From the NCBI GenBank assembly GCA_032718475.1, contig JAUCBJ010007152.1, positions 1 to 64,000 on the forward strand: DNA of 64,000 nucleotides, read 5' to 3'. Numbering within the stretch: position 1 is the stretch's first letter; every line of letters starts with the position of its first letter. This document shows positions 61,898 to 64,000 of this stretch, piece after piece. The notes under the pieces are model-generated. The model was not told the DNA's origin, ran no database searches, and saw only the letters and a list, made by a program, of their open reading frames with translations. The position numbers and the translations under genes are program-made. Source of the stretch: Nemertoderma westbladi. Its lineage: Eukaryota > Xenacoelomorpha > Nemertodermatida > Nemertodermatidae.

Positions 61898-62863
61898 CGA
61901 GGTCCCGGTAGCACAAACTTAGTTCCAATCGCACATTTTCAAAGGCAAACTTAATTCCAATTGAAACGAATTTAGTTCCAAAATTAATTTTACAAATCGA
62001 ACTTAGTTCCAATCGAGGCGAACTTAGTTTCAATCCCAGAATATAAAAACGAACTTAGTTCCAATGGATGCGAATTTAGTTCCAATGGAAGCGAATTTAG
62101 TTCCAATGGAAGCGAATTTAGTTCGACTGGAAGCGAATTTAGTTCCAATGGAAGCGAATTTAGTTCCAATGGAAGCGAATTTAGTTCCAATGGAAGCGAA
62201 TTTAGTTCCAATGGGTACGAACTTAGTTTCAAAGTTTTAATCGTGGGGATAGCCACGTAGTAGGCGAAGCCTATTGCGTATTGTCAATATTTGGGGTGGG
62301 TCAGGGTCAACAATAATTGTAAATAATTGTAAAACCATTCAGTCATTTTTAAAAAACGAATTATTATTAAATGTATAATTACACATTTTGAATTATATAT
62401 TAATGACGAGTGTACTGATACTGACTGACTGAGTCTGTAGTATTATTTGGGTTAGGAGGTTGGGCGTAGTTTGGGTTATGAGCTTGGGCGTTGTTTGGGA
62501 TAAGATTGTTTTCGTTAGGAGGTTGGGCGTTTTGGGTTAGTTATTTACAATTATTGTTTAACCAGCCTCTTAATAGTGTCATTAAACAGATTCTTCGCCA
62601 ACTACGTGGCTCGCCCCTTTGGAACTAAATTCGCTTCCATTGGAACTAAATTCACATCCATTGGAGCTAAATTCGCATCCATTGGAACTAAATTCGCATA
62701 CATTTGAACTAAATTCGTTTGTTTTCGTTTTTCTCTAGTTATTGGAACTAAGTTCGCCTAAATTGGAACTAAATTCGCCAAAATTGGAACTAAATTCGTT
62801 TCCATTGGAACTAAATTCGCATGAGGCTTATATTGGAACTAAGTACGGGGAATCCGAGGTCCC
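61898..62863. mobile_element. Foldback element with 9-bp target-site duplication
   Basis: CGAGGTCCC at 61898-61906 is repeated at 62855-62863. Between, the left arm (61907-62235) is built of ~21-bp units GCGAATTTAGTTCCAATGGAA and the right arm (62618-62854) of their reverse complement TTCCATTGGAACTAAATTCGC. The inner parts also pair, e.g. AGCCACGTAGT...GGCGAAG near 62250 with CTTCGCC...ACTACGTGGCT near 62596. No coding sequence. A 9-bp duplication is typical of Mutator-like transposition, so it may be a non-autonomous MULE-type foldback; this is inferred. Confidence 0.75.
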
Positions 62864-63834
62864 ATATGCACTAATAATTCTTATTTAACCATTAGATTTT
62901 TAAACTGACATGTCTTGTAAGGTTGACATCAAACAGACAGACAACAGAGCACCAATTTCCCTCAACAATATTCCCAGAATTAAAACTTCTCTACAAACAG
63001 ACCGAGCCAGTGTGGTTTAGTTAACAACATATATTTAGTAGAGCAAAGGAACTGCGTGATTGACATGTCTTTTATGAGACACACCCCTAGTAGCACACCA
63101 ACGTTCACCTCACGTTTAGAATAGTTCTAATAACGTGGATAACGTTGTTCTGATAACGTTCTAGGTGCGTTCACTGTACACGTTCATCTAGGAAGGGATT
63201 TGTCGCGCTCAAAAAACGTTGATTCGACGTCATCTTATAAACGTTAGATATTCGTTCTAAAATGGTCCGTTCAACTAATTATTTACCGAACTCCTTTTGA
63301 ACGGTTTAATATTGTTTTGAAAAGGTTCAATAATGGTTCCTTCAAACGTTCAAAACTGTTGGTTTGAACTGTGCTTGAACTAAAAGTGTAGTTCAAATAT
63401 ATAATTTCGAACGAATATTTAACCACTGCTAAATAGCTGTCAATCATTCACTATTAAATGATAATATGGCAAAATGCCCCTCCCCCCCCCCCCCCCCCCC
63501 CTGGACAACTGACCATAGATTTATTTATACATTATGTAAAAACAATAACAAATACACCAAACAATGTACCGGTATAAAGGTATTGTCCAACATAACATAT
63601 AGGATTACCCCTAAAGCTTTGCAGCTTATTTCCAAGGGGGTCCTTTATGTTACTTGGTTACAAATACAATATTACACTACGCTAACCTAAAACCAATATA
63701 AAACGTAATTACACTATGTACATGTACAACTTTACCGAGAGCGTGACAATGCCCGACTCAACGATAAAGTTGTAATGTACAGAACAATTTATTATAAAAC
63801 GTAATTACAGTATAAATAGTAAATAATTAATAAA
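62864..63834. other. Spacer with AACGTT/CGTTC-rich stretch
   Basis: 63100-63400 is dense in AACGTT, CGTTC and GTTCAA words in both orientations. A 20-base C run lies at 63482-63501. ATGTACATGTACAACTTTA and ATAAAGTTGTAATGTACAG near 63716-63783 can pair. No gene supported. Confidence 0.45.
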
Positions 63835-64000
63835 CTAATAACTTACTGTAGGACTATTGTACCTATTTTTACATTGCACACGGAGATGAGATTTAACTGC
63901 AGATTTAAAAGAATGTTGATTATTTAGGTTTTTAATTTCATTAGGCAGAGCGTTCCAATTTTTTATGCCGTTAAAAAAGAAAGTATCAGATTCAAAGGAT
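63835..64000 (-). pseudogene. C-terminus of a LINE ORF2 (cut by window edge)
   Basis: On the minus strand the frame is open from the window edge to TAG at 63835-63837. It encodes FFNGIKNWNALPNEIKNL...HSFKSAVKSHL, the W-N-x-L-P-x-E-I...SFK...L tail typical of the C-terminus of CR1/Jockey-type reverse transcriptases. The rest of the element lies beyond the right edge. It is different from the LINE at 20-24 kb, whose tail lacks this motif. Confidence 0.7.

Noticed and set aside
61990-62256. Leu/Glu/Asn/Ser repeat protein on the minus strand
   Set aside because: It is the translation of a 21-bp minisatellite unit in a foldback arm; no start context or neighbouring gene supports it.

Overview
The window looks like intergenic or heterochromatic DNA from a metazoan, probably an aquatic invertebrate; I cannot name the species. 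It is AT-rich, and I found no convincing single-copy host gene and no rRNA or functional tRNA. Almost everything recognisable is a transposable element, in several generations and partly nested. Many ORFs carry isolated in-frame stops or frameshifts, as expected of old insertions.

Layout. 1-5 kb: the 3' end of an LTR-type element, the C-terminal remnant of a LINE with a restriction-like endonuclease, and a THAP/P-element-like transposase whose catalytic core is missing. 5.0-25.6 kb: a young BEL/Pao LTR retrotransposon with 1,904-bp LTRs that differ at only about five positions and a 5-bp target duplication. It carries gag (1,144 aa), a pol in the same frame behind one TGA, and an extra zinc-knuckle ORF3 spread over several frames. 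Its 3' LTR was later split by a 4.3-kb Jockey/CR1-like LINE on the minus strand with a 6-bp target duplication. 27-34 kb: a small RING ORF, a decayed IS630/Tc1-like transposase and a decayed Ty3/gypsy element lacking its 5' end. 34-38 kb: a second, degenerate BEL/Pao gag on the plus strand abutting an inverted pol fragment on the minus strand.

38.6-57.3 kb: an 18.7-kb Polinton/Maverick, bounded by long terminal inverted repeats that start with AG and by a perfect 6-bp target duplication (CATATA). The plus-strand left half carries an unknown ORF pair, a protein-primed family B DNA polymerase with an N-terminal zinc-finger region, and a TATA-binding-protein-like ORF overlapping the polymerase 3' end. 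The minus-strand right half carries a conserved protein of unknown function, an adenain-like protease, a double-jelly-roll-type major capsid candidate, a basic core candidate, two related minor-capsid-like proteins, a chromodomain integrase, a small basic ORF, a pVI-like amphipathic protein, an A32/FtsK-type packaging ATPase, a RING protein and a broken acidic ORF. Together this is a virus-like replication, assembly and integration set. Several members carry single stops or frameshifts, so this copy is probably not autonomous.

57.3-64 kb: mostly low-complexity repeats and microsatellites, a fragmentary charged ORF, a foldback element with a 9-bp target duplication, and at the right edge the C-terminus of another LINE ORF2.

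The most interesting items are the Polinton TBP-like gene, the BEL/Pao gag-TGA-CGG-pol junction and zinc-knuckle ORF3, a 17-bp motif recurring in different frames and in non-coding parts of the BEL element, and a hairpin satellite with compensatory base changes at the Polinton insertion site. No database search could be run; family calls rest on motifs read by eye.
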